From NCBI GenBank assembly GCA_016192075.1, contig JACPUU010000006.1, positions 1-64,000 on the forward strand: DNA of 64,000 nt, written 5' to 3'. The stretch's first letter is position 1. Each line of letters begins with the position of its first letter. Below the pieces are notes generated by a model. The model was not told the DNA's origin and did not search any database. It was given only the letters and a program-made list of their open reading frames with translations. The translations under genes and the position numbers were made by a program. The stretch is from Bacteroidota bacterium (lineage in GTDB: Bacteria > Bacteroidota > Bacteroidia > Flavobacteriales_D > Crocinitomicaceae). Below, one piece after another: positions 1 through 8,687 of this stretch.

Positions 1-95
1 TGGATCTTTGTGTCTTCTTCGTGCTACTTTGTGGAACAGCGCTTTGCTTAAATTATTCCACAAAGGCTCACAAAGGAAAAGAAGTTTCACAAAGG
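1..95 (-). repeat. Dispersed intergenic repeat, copy A (cut by window edge)
   Basis: Read on the minus strand this matches the repeats at 17158-17306 and 17549-17705: CTTTGTGAAACTTC, CTTTGTGAGCCTTTGTGG, then TTCCACAAAG. It contains the inverted arms CTTTGTGGAA and TTCCACAAAG and may act as a hairpin downstream of the last polysaccharide gene. Confidence 0.8.
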
Positions 96-142
96 AAATC
101 TACACCACCTGGGTTAACTAAGGACTTATTTTTAAACCGCGT

Positions 143-1255
143 CTAGGTGTTTTTTGTCTGGATGGCGCCTTGGTAAAGTTGTCGCACCTCCCGCGCATTC
201 TCCAGCCACGAAAATTGTTTTGCATGCGCTTTTCTTTTTTCTGAAAGATCATCTTCCCGGACCGCTTTTCGAATACCCTCTTCAATTGAATCTACCGAAA
301 GCGGATCAACAAGTTCAGCGAGCCCACCACTGATCTCAGCAGTAGCACCGTAGTCGGTGGTCACCACTTTTTTTCCAAATGAAAATGCCTCCAGAATGGG
401 AAAACCAAATCCTTCAAACAAAGACGGAAAAAGAAACGCCTCACACCCGGTATAGAGCGCCTTTAGCTCACGGTTACTCACTTTTTCAATGTGCAGAATG
501 TTTTTTTCTGAAAGATTTTCGTGCAGGTAGTTATGTCCTACCAATACCAGCTTATATTCTGAAAATGCGGTGTTGAATTTTTTAAACGCGGTAATCAGGC
601 GTTTGATGTTTTTGTGTTCCCTGATCTGGCCGACATAAAGCAGGTACTGCCCTGACACCTTCAATTTCTGTAACAAACGACTGGCCTCGTTGCGATCCAA
701 TTGATTAAAGTCTGCCTCAAGTCCGTTATAAATACGGTGAAAACGATTTTTATCCGGTGCCAGTTTGTATTGCTCCAGCACCTCTTTCTGAATGCTGTCT
801 GAAACAAAGATTACTTTTTTTGCATGCTTCAATGTAAGCGCAAGTGATCGTTTAAAATAGAACGATTTTAACCCAAAACGGTCATCAAATTTTTTGACGG
901 TTTTATTTGAGTTGGTATCGTGAATGGTAGCAACTACCGGAATTTTACCCGTAAAAATGGGGGCATCCAGGTGTGGATAATGGTACACATCCGGTTTGTA
1001 TTTTTTAATGATCCGGCCCATTACCAGGTAATTTTTTGGACCCATGTGCGCTGTATGCACCGTTTCTATTTTAACATTCTCAAATTTTTTAAGCGCCTTA
1101 AAAATGGCATTGTCTGATTTAATGGTTGGGTTGATCAGCACAATCATTTCATCATCGGTAAACTGCTGCAGGTATGCATCCAGCAAACAAATTATGTAAC
1201 GGCTGATACCGCTGAAATAATTCAAATGAACCCGTGCATCAAATACTATTTTCAT
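143..1255 (-). CDS. Glycosyltransferase family 4
   Basis: Transfers a sugar from a nucleotide-sugar donor onto a growing surface glycan at the cytoplasmic face of the membrane. The 370-residue protein has the two-Rossmann GT-B layout. The C-terminal donor domain begins near residue 200 (YLLYVGQIREHKN) and carries the E-x7-E motif of GT4 retaining enzymes at E281 and E289 (FEGFGFPILEA). It is the last gene of the polysaccharide cluster inside the window and its start overlaps the end of the FkbM gene by 4 nt, so the two are probably translationally coupled. Donor and acceptor cannot be read from the sequence. Confidence 0.9.
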   Translation of the reverse strand: MKIVFDARVHLNYFSGISRYIICLLDAYLQQFTDDEMIVLINPTIKSDNAIFKALKKFENVKIETVHTAHMGPKNYLVMGRIIKKYKPDVYHYPHLDAPIFTGKIPVVATIHDTNSNKTVKKFDDRFGLKSFYFKRSLALTLKHAKKVIFVSDSIQKEVLEQYKLAPDKNRFHRIYNGLEADFNQLDRNEASRLLQKLKVSGQYLLYVGQIREHKNIKRLITAFKKFNTAFSEYKLVLVGHNYLHENLSEKNILHIEKVSNRELKALYTGCEAFLFPSLFEGFGFPILEAFSFGKKVVTTDYGATAEISGGLAELVDPLSVDSIEEGIRKAVREDDLSEKRKAHAKQFSWLENAREVRQLYQGAIQTKNT

Positions 1256-2040
1256 GACCCGATGATTGCTTTAAACCGGTTCATTTTTGAACCTGGAATC
1301 AAAAAATAATAGCCATCTGCCGGATCTTTTTCCGCAACCGGTATAAGCTTGTTCTCTTTTTTCTGCATAAACCGGTACCCCAGTTGCTGCATCAGATAAG
1401 CCGAAAAAAAAGCGGGTTCAAAACCTGCCCGTTTCAGGCACGGATGTGAAAATTCAATCAGTATAACAGGCTCATGCTGCCTGATCAGTTTTTCCATGCC
1501 TTTAAAAGCAACAGGCTCATGCCCTTCAATGTCTATTTTTATAAAATCAACCGATCCGGAAACCGGTACTTCATCCAATGCAATGGTATCAACGGCAACA
1601 GTGACTGCATTCTCAGACGATGAATCAGAAATATGCGCAACACCGGTATTGGGTGCTCCAAAATCAAGCAGCGGAATGGTTATGGTAACACTGCCTGCCC
1701 GATCACTCACGGCTTTGTGAAAAAGTTTAACGCGGTCAAGGTTAAAATGAGAAACAACCCGCTTCAGTACCCCAAACGTAAACGGCACCGGCTCAAATGA
1801 ACAAACCAGCCCCTTTGCAGCCAGCTTTGCCATTAATACCGTATAATGCCCGTAATTGGCGCCAATGTCAAAAACGGTAGATTCAGGCTGAATAAAATGT
1901 TTCAGCAATTGCGCCTCCTGCTCGAGGTTATTTCCAGACCGGATGTCTTTGATTTTACCGCGCGCATAAGCCCTTTGGTATACTTTTTCACCAAAGAACC
2001 GGTAAATAAATTTTTTGACAGTGCTGCGCGATTTAGTCAT
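1252..2040 (-). CDS. FkbM family SAM-dependent methyltransferase
   Basis: Probably O-methylates a sugar of the surface polysaccharide using S-adenosylmethionine. Motif I (VFDIGANYG) is at residues 56-64, the acidic ribose contact is in SFEP near residue 83, and the FkbM hallmark IKIDIEGHE is around 168-175. The length (262) suits the family. The gene overlaps both neighbours (4 nt with the downstream glycosyltransferase, 8 nt with the upstream one), as expected for one operon. Members of this family methylate many different acceptors, so the substrate is inferred only from context. Confidence 0.88.
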   Translation of the reverse strand: MTKSRSTVKKFIYRFFGEKVYQRAYARGKIKDIRSGNNLEQEAQLLKHFIQPESTVFDIGANYGHYTVLMAKLAAKGLVCSFEPVPFTFGVLKRVVSHFNLDRVKLFHKAVSDRAGSVTITIPLLDFGAPNTGVAHISDSSSENAVTVAVDTIALDEVPVSGSVDFIKIDIEGHEPVAFKGMEKLIRQHEPVILIEFSHPCLKRAGFEPAFFSAYLMQQLGYRFMQKKENKLIPVAEKDPADGYYFLIPGSKMNRFKAIIGS

Positions 2041-3127
2041 GCGTGCTTAAAATTTGATTTTCCAGCTGCAGGTATGAATCTGCCATTTTCTGCAGCGAAC
2101 AATTGGTCACCGCAAAGTTATATGCATTTTCAGATAAAGCACGACGCTTCTTTTCATTACCCCATAATTCTGAAATGGCGCTGCTGAGTTGCGCAACATT
2201 TTTAGGCGGAACCAGAACTGCCGTTTCTTCATTGATAAAATCGTGAATGCCGGGTACGTCTGAAGCCACAACCGGCAGCCCCTGTGCCAACGCCTCCATG
2301 AGTGCTATGCTGCTTGTCTCCCCAAACGTGGCGTGAACATAAATGGTTAATTGACCCAGCCAGGTGATCAGTTCCTTTTTAGAAAGCATGCCTTCGAAAC
2401 AAACCCGGTCAGCCAAATCAAGTTCTTTAACCAGGTTCACCAGCCGCTGTTTTTCAACCCCGTCACCCGCAATCCGCAGCTCAGCCCCCGGAAATTCAGA
2501 CAGAATAAGGCAAAACGCACGAATTAAGGTATCATGATCTTTAATGGGTACCAGGCGTGACTGCATGCCAATCACCAATTGTTTTGATTGCTGCTGAACC
2601 GGTGCATTAAAATAAACTGCCGGAATGCCGGTTTGAATAACCACCGATTTTTTTTTGCTGAAACGCTCTTTTAATCCTGTCCGGGCTTCATCACAATGCG
2701 CCTGCGTCAGAAATACAACCCGGTCAAACCGCTTTTGTGCAAACCGGGTGCGCTTATGATCTTTGGCGGTTTTTAGCTGATTGTTGTGATGTTCAATAAG
2801 CACCAGCTTTGCACCCCTGAAAATTTTATGCAGCCATGCCGGAACAACAGCCGCATTGGAATGTACATAAATCAAACCGGGGTTCTGCTTTTTCAAAACC
2901 CGCAAAATCTGCCAGGCGGCCTTTACCCCGTAACCGCGTTTTAAAATCGCGTCTGTTACAATTCCGGTTTCGCTGCATTTCTTCAGATAATCAGCCGGAA
3001 CGGGTTCTACTCCAAAAAAGAGAATACTGGTTTCAGTTGCCGCATTCATGGCACTGATCAGGTTGAAAACATAATCAAAATGTCCGCCTAAACCGGAGTA
3101 AATAATATGAATTGATTTTTGTTTCAC
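2033..3127 (-). CDS. Glycosyltransferase family 4
   Basis: A GT-B fold glycosyltransferase of 364 residues. The N-terminal glycine-rich loop reads SGLGGHFDY (residues 11-19). The C-terminal donor domain starts near residue 184, and the E-x7-E pair is E270/E278 in FGETSSIALMEA, followed by GLPVVASDVPG. It sits between a GT2 enzyme and the FkbM methyltransferase with short overlaps on both sides. It presumably adds one sugar of the repeat unit; its specificity is not visible. Confidence 0.9.
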   Translation of the reverse strand: MKQKSIHIIYSGLGGHFDYVFNLISAMNAATETSILFFGVEPVPADYLKKCSETGIVTDAILKRGYGVKAAWQILRVLKKQNPGLIYVHSNAAVVPAWLHKIFRGAKLVLIEHHNNQLKTAKDHKRTRFAQKRFDRVVFLTQAHCDEARTGLKERFSKKKSVVIQTGIPAVYFNAPVQQQSKQLVIGMQSRLVPIKDHDTLIRAFCLILSEFPGAELRIAGDGVEKQRLVNLVKELDLADRVCFEGMLSKKELITWLGQLTIYVHATFGETSSIALMEALAQGLPVVASDVPGIHDFINEETAVLVPPKNVAQLSSAISELWGNEKKRRALSENAYNFAVTNCSLQKMADSYLQLENQILSTHD

Positions 3128-3990
3128 GATCCGACCAGTACTTTTTTCAGTATAACAAAATTACGGTAGCGCATCAACCGGAACGGTTTAAACTGAATGG
3201 ACTTCAATAGCAGTTTACAGGCTGTTTTCTTTTTTTTCTGAATAGCCGCATGCAGCGCCGCCAGGTTGGTCAGCTCATGCCGCACATTTCTCAAAACCAA
3301 ATCCGGATCAGGCAAATGTTGTAACAGTTCAGCCTCAAAAATTGCCAGTGACTGAAGTACTGTTTCAAAAGGTGCTTCCACCATACTTCTGTTCGTATGC
3401 TGCACAATCAGTCCTAAACGTTCCGTTGCTATTTCAAATTTATAGGCGCTCAGCAGCAGCAAAATAAAATACCAGTCTTCACCTATTTTAAAATTGCGGT
3501 TTTCAGAAAACTGAAACGCATTCATACAGGAACGGTGAATAATTACCTGGCAGGCAAAACGGTTTTGGATACGCTCATATCTGGCAGGATTCCCTGAAAC
3601 AGAAGGTCCTTTTTTTTCCTGTTCGCCAATACGGTAATTGTAAGGTATGTGCAGGCATTTGGTATTTGTGGCTGCTATCAGTTCTGATGCACAAGCCAGG
3701 TAACCCGGTTTAATAAGGTCATCTGAATCCAGAAAAAAAAGATACTCGCCGGTTGCCTGCTGCGCTCCAAAATTGCGGGCAGCTCCACGCTCTCCATTTG
3801 TTTTATAAAAGTAGCGGATGCGTGAATCAGTCCATGATTTTACCAGCTCAGCTGTATTGTCTGTACTTCCGTCATCTACCAGCACCAATTCCCAGTTCTC
3901 ATACGTCTGCTCAATAACCGACTGAATGGTGTTGGCTATACAATGAGCGCGGTTATAGGTAGGAATGACAACAGAAAAAAACGGCTTCAT
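3124..3990 (-). CDS. Glycosyltransferase family 2
   Basis: An inverting GT-A glycosyltransferase of 288 residues. The N-terminus FFSVVIPTYNRA is classic for GT2. The nucleotide-binding acidic pair is in VLVDDGSTD (D39, D40) and the metal-binding DxD-like motif is FLDSDD (D88-D90). The C-terminal ~100 residues are basic and helical and probably bind acceptor or membrane. Both ends overlap neighbouring genes by 4 nt. It probably adds one sugar of the polysaccharide repeat. Confidence 0.92.
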   Translation of the reverse strand: MKPFFSVVIPTYNRAHCIANTIQSVIEQTYENWELVLVDDGSTDNTAELVKSWTDSRIRYFYKTNGERGAARNFGAQQATGEYLFFLDSDDLIKPGYLACASELIAATNTKCLHIPYNYRIGEQEKKGPSVSGNPARYERIQNRFACQVIIHRSCMNAFQFSENRNFKIGEDWYFILLLLSAYKFEIATERLGLIVQHTNRSMVEAPFETVLQSLAIFEAELLQHLPDPDLVLRNVRHELTNLAALHAAIQKKKKTACKLLLKSIQFKPFRLMRYRNFVILKKVLVGS

Positions 3991-5093
3991 GCAAGCAATT
4001 TACCAAGAATTTCATGGATTTTGATACGATAGTGATGATCTGCCGCAAATTTTTTGCGAAACTGCATCTTGTCCGCAGCATTCCATTTGTCCAGGCTGGA
4101 TGCAATTTCTTTAAACCGCTGTGGAATTTGCGCTTGTTCTGTTTGAACCACCAGATCTTCGGGTACATGCCGGTAAGCTGACATGGGATTTGCCAGAATC
4201 ACTTTTCCACTGGCCAGGTAAGCCATTAGTTTGTGTGGTGCGTGGTGAACAACTTCAAATTCTTTTTTGAAAAGCACCAGGCAAATATCGGCTGCATTGA
4301 GGTATTTGTGTAAGTCATCACCGGGTACGCTGCCCACCATAAATACATTGCTGCATGCTTTCAAACGGGCCAGGTCTGCCTGATTTAAGGAGTCTGTAGA
4401 AATATTACTTGGAGTCGTTGGCCCGATTAAAATAAAATCACACTGCCCGTTTTCCTGCGCCAGTTGAACCAGCAGGTTATAATCCACGTGCCGGTGAAAA
4501 TTGCCAGTATAAACTACCTTTAGGGTATTTCTGCCTGGCAGCGCAATTTGTTCTTTATTGGTAACATCTACATGACAGCCATGACTGGTTTGAAACGGAT
4601 CAGCCCCCTTTTTCCGGAGATCAGTACAAATCAAATCAGAAAGGCCAACTACCATTTTGGATGTTTGAATCAGTTGCTGTTCATCTGATGCGGGGTGAAT
4701 GTCTACTGAATGATACAGGGTGTATTTTGTTTGCCACACCTGTTGATTCTGAAACCTGCGCGGATCAAACGACCATACCACATCTGGCTTGCAGCCGAGA
4801 AATCGGGCAATTCTTTTTGCCTGAATTTTATAGGCATACTGCCGTATAAACCGCGGCCAGTGATTCAGCCTCGGCAGCACATTTTTATAGGTAATTACAT
4901 TCAGGTTTTGCTGTACCACCTGCTTTTCAATCTTCATGTTTCCAAACGGGAGTATACTGAAACCAACTGCAGGATTCAGAAAAAAGACCGTGTTATTTTC
5001 AGCCAGAAATTTGGCATAATGGTGTTTGGAAAGCAAATTTTTGCCCCAGGATTCGGGTGAAATCAATACGATATGGTGCCCGGTTGTTTCCAT
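3987..5093 (-). CDS. Glycosyltransferase, GT-B fold (GT4/TuaH-like)
   Basis: A 368-residue protein starting with HIVLISPESWGKN, a pattern seen in GT4-type enzymes that act on exopolysaccharides (TuaH-like). Residues ~195-345 form the donor-binding half (LKVVYTGNFHRHVDY, then a segment ending HKLMAYLASGKVILA). A typical E-x7-E motif is not obvious, because the region before HKLMAYLASGK reads EVVHHAP, so the catalytic arrangement may differ from the two other GT4 genes here. It abuts the fusion gene upstream (1-nt overlap) and overlaps the GT2 gene downstream by 4 nt. Confidence 0.78.
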   Translation of the reverse strand: METTGHHIVLISPESWGKNLLSKHHYAKFLAENNTVFFLNPAVGFSILPFGNMKIEKQVVQQNLNVITYKNVLPRLNHWPRFIRQYAYKIQAKRIARFLGCKPDVVWSFDPRRFQNQQVWQTKYTLYHSVDIHPASDEQQLIQTSKMVVGLSDLICTDLRKKGADPFQTSHGCHVDVTNKEQIALPGRNTLKVVYTGNFHRHVDYNLLVQLAQENGQCDFILIGPTTPSNISTDSLNQADLARLKACSNVFMVGSVPGDDLHKYLNAADICLVLFKKEFEVVHHAPHKLMAYLASGKVILANPMSAYRHVPEDLVVQTEQAQIPQRFKEIASSLDKWNAADKMQFRKKFAADHHYRIKIHEILGKLLA

Positions 5094-7330
5094 TATTTTT
5101 TACGTCTGAAGTATTGAATTCCCAGGTAATGACTCCAGGGTTTTTCAATGCCATATTCTTCATGCGGTACAATGGGCAATGTCATCAGGTTTTCAAACTC
5201 AGTTTCAGACCATCCGAATTTATTCAGCACAAATTGTTTATCAATCTCCAGCTGCGCCGGGTCGTAGGCCGGTTTGAGCAGTTCTGCTTCAGCCTGCGCT
5301 TTGGTAATCTGTCCTGAACAAATCAGTGTTGCCAGGTGTGCTTTGCGTTTGTCTATTCCAAACCTGCGCGGCAAAATATAGCCCTGGTAAAAACGGGTAA
5401 AAATATTCTCATAGTGTTTGGCCCCGTAATCTTTCCAGCCCAATTTTTCAATAATTTCTTTTTTTGCGGCATCCTTGTTATAATCAATCCAGTTAAGCGG
5501 ACGAATGGAAATCAGTTTATGAATGCGTGATACGAGGTATTTTTCTTTTTGCCTGAAAAGCGGAAATGTCTTGATGGGCACCTTACCAAATTTTGCATGA
5601 ATGTTGATCAGGTTCTGCGCATCGCCTTTATCAAAATTAAAATTTGCCGGTAATATGGCTTCTGTTACGTAATTGTGACCGCTCAGAATATACTTGATTT
5701 TATGTTTGATTGCCTGATCATACAGGCAGGCCAGCATGGCATGATCGGTTGGTACATCAAGGTCGAGCACCCCGGCTTTAAAATACGCTTTTTGAATATC
5801 TTTAAATTCCTCCCAGTCTACCACATACGTAAAAAGATCTATTTCCAGTTTGCGGATAATGTTCTTGATGTTTGAAGATGCTTCTTTCGAATTCCAGCCG
5901 TTATCAAGGTGCACGCAAAGTACACGCAGGCCGCTTTCTTTGGCTTTAAGGGCCAGATAAGTACTGTCCGTTCCACCGCTGATTCCCAAAATACAGTCGT
6001 ACTTTTTTCCCTGGCCGCGGCGTTTTAGTTCTGCCACTTTTGCCTGCCATCGCTGCATTCCTTTTTCACCGCTGAGTACAACTTCGGGCAATTCCTTATC
6101 ATACCGGCGGCAATGACTGCACACACCGGCCTGATCAAATGTTATAGCCGGATCATCAAAATTTGAAAGGACACAACGGGTACATTCCACTTCACCGGTA
6201 TCACCGGTAAGTATTTTGTATTGCTGATTCAGGCGGTCCATCATGTCTGAACGGCTGCCTTCTTTGCGCACCCGTTCTCTGCCTTTTTCAAGATCAGGAA
6301 TATTTTTTCCGTTCAGGCAGGCGGTTATAACCTCAGCCAGTTCCTGTTCACTGTAAGCATTCAGCCGCATTGTTACACCATCAAACAACCCGGGATCATA
6401 AGGTAGTGGGGGCAGCACCAGCGGGCATTTTGCACTCATAGCTTCCAACGCCGTGTTGGGTGTTCCATCACTCAGTGGTGTCATCACACACATGGCTGCC
6501 TTGTAAAATTCAGTCCACATTTCGCGCTGACTCATTTCTTGTTTCAACTCAACCGTGCAGCCAAGCGAATTTGCAAATTCCATGGTTCTGGTAAAATAAA
6601 CACGATCTATTTTAATGGGTGAAAGAAGAACAAGGGTAAGCTGTTTTCTAACCTCTGCCGGTAAAAGCTGAATGGCTTTTAAAATAAGTTCGTTGTTATA
6701 ATTTGGCGCCACGTAGCGGGCCAGCAGTATCCGGTTCGCATCACGTTTAACCTGAATCTGGGTTTCAAGTGCAATAATATCCTCTACATTCACCCCGGTG
6801 CGGATCACATGAATTTTTTCTTTCGGGAAATCGGGAAAAAGTTTCTGGATACGCTCAGCCTGTTGTGCACTGGTAGAGGTAATAAAGGCGAGCTTTTTGA
6901 CAATTCGGGTATAAATACGCTCCCACAGCGGACCATTGTATCCGCCAAAAAAGCGCGGCAGATCAATCAGCACATCAGACCCACGGGTGGTGAGAACGAG
7001 TGGTTTTGAAAGCCGGTATCCCCAGGGAATATTGGTGCCGTACATAATGTGTACAAAATCAATTTTATTGTCCGCAATGATTTTATCAAGCCGTTTTAAT
7101 GCACGATTTGTGCGCATAAAACGCTTCACTGAAAATTCAGGAAGGGGCTCTTCAAAAACACGGATGTTATTGTCGTGAATAATTTTTTCAGTATGTTCTG
7201 TTTTGTTTGAGTAATCCGTAACAGCACCAATAATGAGGCAACGGTTTTGCAATGAAAAATAGGTGATCCATTTCAAATTGTGAATACAATACGGATCACC
7301 GATAAACAATATATTTTTATGACTGATCAT
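5093..7330 (-). CDS. Fusion: glycosyltransferase family 4 + N-acetyl sugar amidotransferase (WbpG/PseA-like)
   Basis: One uninterrupted 745-residue frame joins two enzymes. Residues 1-~375 are a GT4 glycosyltransferase (TTRGSDV near 114-120, donor motif in TPNTALEAMSAKCPLVLPP near 290-308). Residues ~382-745 are a PP-loop amidotransferase of the N-acetyl sugar amidotransferase family: a four-cysteine metal site (C383, C386, C404, C407) and the ATP-pyrophosphatase loop SGGTDS at 451-456. WbpG/PseA enzymes turn a sugar N-acetyl group into an acetamidino group using ammonia made by a HisH/HisF-like pair; those two genes lie directly upstream with 4-nt overlaps. These enzymes are normally stand-alone, so the fusion is notable. 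It suggests that amidination and transfer of the same sugar are coupled (inference). Confidence 0.9.
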   Translation of the reverse strand: MISHKNILFIGDPYCIHNLKWITYFSLQNRCLIIGAVTDYSNKTEHTEKIIHDNNIRVFEEPLPEFSVKRFMRTNRALKRLDKIIADNKIDFVHIMYGTNIPWGYRLSKPLVLTTRGSDVLIDLPRFFGGYNGPLWERIYTRIVKKLAFITSTSAQQAERIQKLFPDFPKEKIHVIRTGVNVEDIIALETQIQVKRDANRILLARYVAPNYNNELILKAIQLLPAEVRKQLTLVLLSPIKIDRVYFTRTMEFANSLGCTVELKQEMSQREMWTEFYKAAMCVMTPLSDGTPNTALEAMSAKCPLVLPPLPYDPGLFDGVTMRLNAYSEQELAEVITACLNGKNIPDLEKGRERVRKEGSRSDMMDRLNQQYKILTGDTGEVECTRCVLSNFDDPAITFDQAGVCSHCRRYDKELPEVVLSGEKGMQRWQAKVAELKRRGQGKKYDCILGISGGTDSTYLALKAKESGLRVLCVHLDNGWNSKEASSNIKNIIRKLEIDLFTYVVDWEEFKDIQKAYFKAGVLDLDVPTDHAMLACLYDQAIKHKIKYILSGHNYVTEAILPANFNFDKGDAQNLINIHAKFGKVPIKTFPLFRQKEKYLVSRIHKLISIRPLNWIDYNKDAAKKEIIEKLGWKDYGAKHYENIFTRFYQGYILPRRFGIDKRKAHLATLICSGQITKAQAEAELLKPAYDPAQLEIDKQFVLNKFGWSETEFENLMTLPIVPHEEYGIEKPWSHYLGIQYFRRKK

Positions 7331-8088
7331 TCAAAAACCTCATTTAGTTCATCGGCGTCCGGGTAATTAATCATCACCGAATTGCGGCTGCCTAAAAAAC
7401 AGAAGAGTGACCCTGCTGCGGCAGCAGAGGCACCGCCCCCGGTTATAAGTTCTTTCATTTCTTCAAGGGATGAAACGCCGCCGGCTACAATTAACGGAAC
7501 AGGAATGCGCTCAGAAACTGCTTTCACCATGGTTTGATCAACCCCTTTTCCGGTACCGTCAGTATCTGCAAATTGCAGCAGAATTTCACCGGCACCCAGT
7601 TGAATAACCTGGTCAATAAACTCAAAAACGGGTATTGCTGATTGCGCGGTGCCGCTTTTGTAAATCACGTGATAACCCGTACCGTTTTTTCTCAGATCAA
7701 TACAAGCCAGTACTGCTTGTGAACCAAACCGGGCTGCAATTTCAGAAACCAGTTTCGGGTGGGTGTGCAAAGCTGAACCCAGAATTATTTTTTCGACACC
7801 GGCATGGATGAGTTTAGCGGCATCCTCAATACAGGTTACACCACCGCCATAACTCAATGGCATAAATGCTTCTTCAGCAATGCGCTTGATAAGTTCAAAC
7901 TGAATGGGTTGATTTTTAGATGATGCTTCAATATCCATCAAAACCAATTCATCTGCCATGAAATCATTAAAAATTTTTACCGCATTAATGGGATCACCCA
8001 CATACACCGGATCTGAAAAACGCAGGGTTTTCACCAGGCCTTTTCCGGACAATTGCAAAACAGGTATGACGCGTGGACGAAAACTCAT
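7327..8088 (-). CDS. HisF-like cyclase subunit of the sugar-amidination complex
   Basis: A (beta/alpha)8 barrel of the HisF family, 253 residues from the ATG at 8088. That start is preferred over one 9 nt upstream because it gives a 4-nt ATGA overlap with the HisH-like gene. Phosphate-binding loops PLSYGGGV and PLIVAGGVSS are intact. The catalytic aspartate of true HisF in the first strand (IPCLD) is replaced here by glutamine (IPVLQ, Q12), while the second aspartate is kept (ACIDLR). With no other histidine genes nearby and the amidotransferase next door, this is a HisF2-type protein that channels ammonia to the PP-loop enzyme, not a histidine biosynthesis gene. Confidence 0.88.
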   Translation of the reverse strand: MSFRPRVIPVLQLSGKGLVKTLRFSDPVYVGDPINAVKIFNDFMADELVLMDIEASSKNQPIQFELIKRIAEEAFMPLSYGGGVTCIEDAAKLIHAGVEKIILGSALHTHPKLVSEIAARFGSQAVLACIDLRKNGTGYHVIYKSGTAQSAIPVFEFIDQVIQLGAGEILLQFADTDGTGKGVDQTMVKAVSERIPVPLIVAGGVSSLEEMKELITGGGASAAAAGSLFCFLGSRNSVMINYPDADELNEVFE

Positions 8089-8687
8089 AACCCACAAAAA
8101 TTTTTAAGTACGGTTAATCCCTGGTCAAAACTTTTTTCAGGGTGAAACTGAACGCCAAATACATTTTCTTTCCGGATTGCTGAATAAAAAGCGACATTGC
8201 CATAATCAGTTGTACCTGCACCATAACCAGATGCATTTAATACCCCATAGCTGTGCGTGAAATAAAATTTTTCGGTTTCACCTATCCCGTTAAAAAGCGG
8301 ATTGGATGCACTGTCGTAAACTGAATTCCAGCCAATGTGTGGTATTTTAGCAGGAGGCTGAACCTTCAGCCGTTCCACGTTTACCGGTACCAGGTTGAGC
8401 CCGGCAACATGTCCTTCTTCACTGGCTGAACAAACCAATTGCATGCCCAGACAAATGCCCAGTAAAAATTTTCCGTCGTTCACCTGCTGCTGAATAAATG
8501 CAAAAAGATTTTTCTCGTGCAACTGCTGCACACCAAATTCAAAGTGTCCGACACCGGCTAGTATAAAGCGATCACAGGTTTGCAATTCTGCAGGCAATGA
8601 ACTGATCAGGTAGGGAGAATGGTTGCGCTTTAACGCTTTTTCAAGCGAAAATAAATTCCCCAGCCCGTAGTCGATGATTCCCGTCAT
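8085..8687 (-). CDS. HisH-like glutamine amidotransferase of the sugar-amidination complex
   Basis: A class I glutaminase of 200 residues that releases ammonia from glutamine. The triad is visible: nucleophile C79 in LGICLGMQ, then H182 and E184 in FHPEKS. The start MTGIIDYGLGNLFSL is typical of HisH. It overlaps asnB by 4 nt upstream and the HisF-like gene by 4 nt downstream, so the subunits are probably made in step. By analogy with the HisH2/HisF2/WbpG trio of Pseudomonas O-antigen loci it supplies ammonia for acetamidino-sugar formation. Confidence 0.9.
   Translation of the reverse strand: MTGIIDYGLGNLFSLEKALKRNHSPYLISSLPAELQTCDRFILAGVGHFEFGVQQLHEKNLFAFIQQQVNDGKFLLGICLGMQLVCSASEEGHVAGLNLVPVNVERLKVQPPAKIPHIGWNSVYDSASNPLFNGIGETEKFYFTHSYGVLNASGYGAGTTDYGNVAFYSAIRKENVFGVQFHPEKSFDQGLTVLKNFCGL

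Noticed and set aside
7327-8687. Histidine biosynthesis genes hisF/hisH
   Set aside because: No other his genes are present, the first catalytic Asp of HisF is missing, and the pair is embedded in a polysaccharide cluster next to an N-acetyl-sugar amidotransferase.
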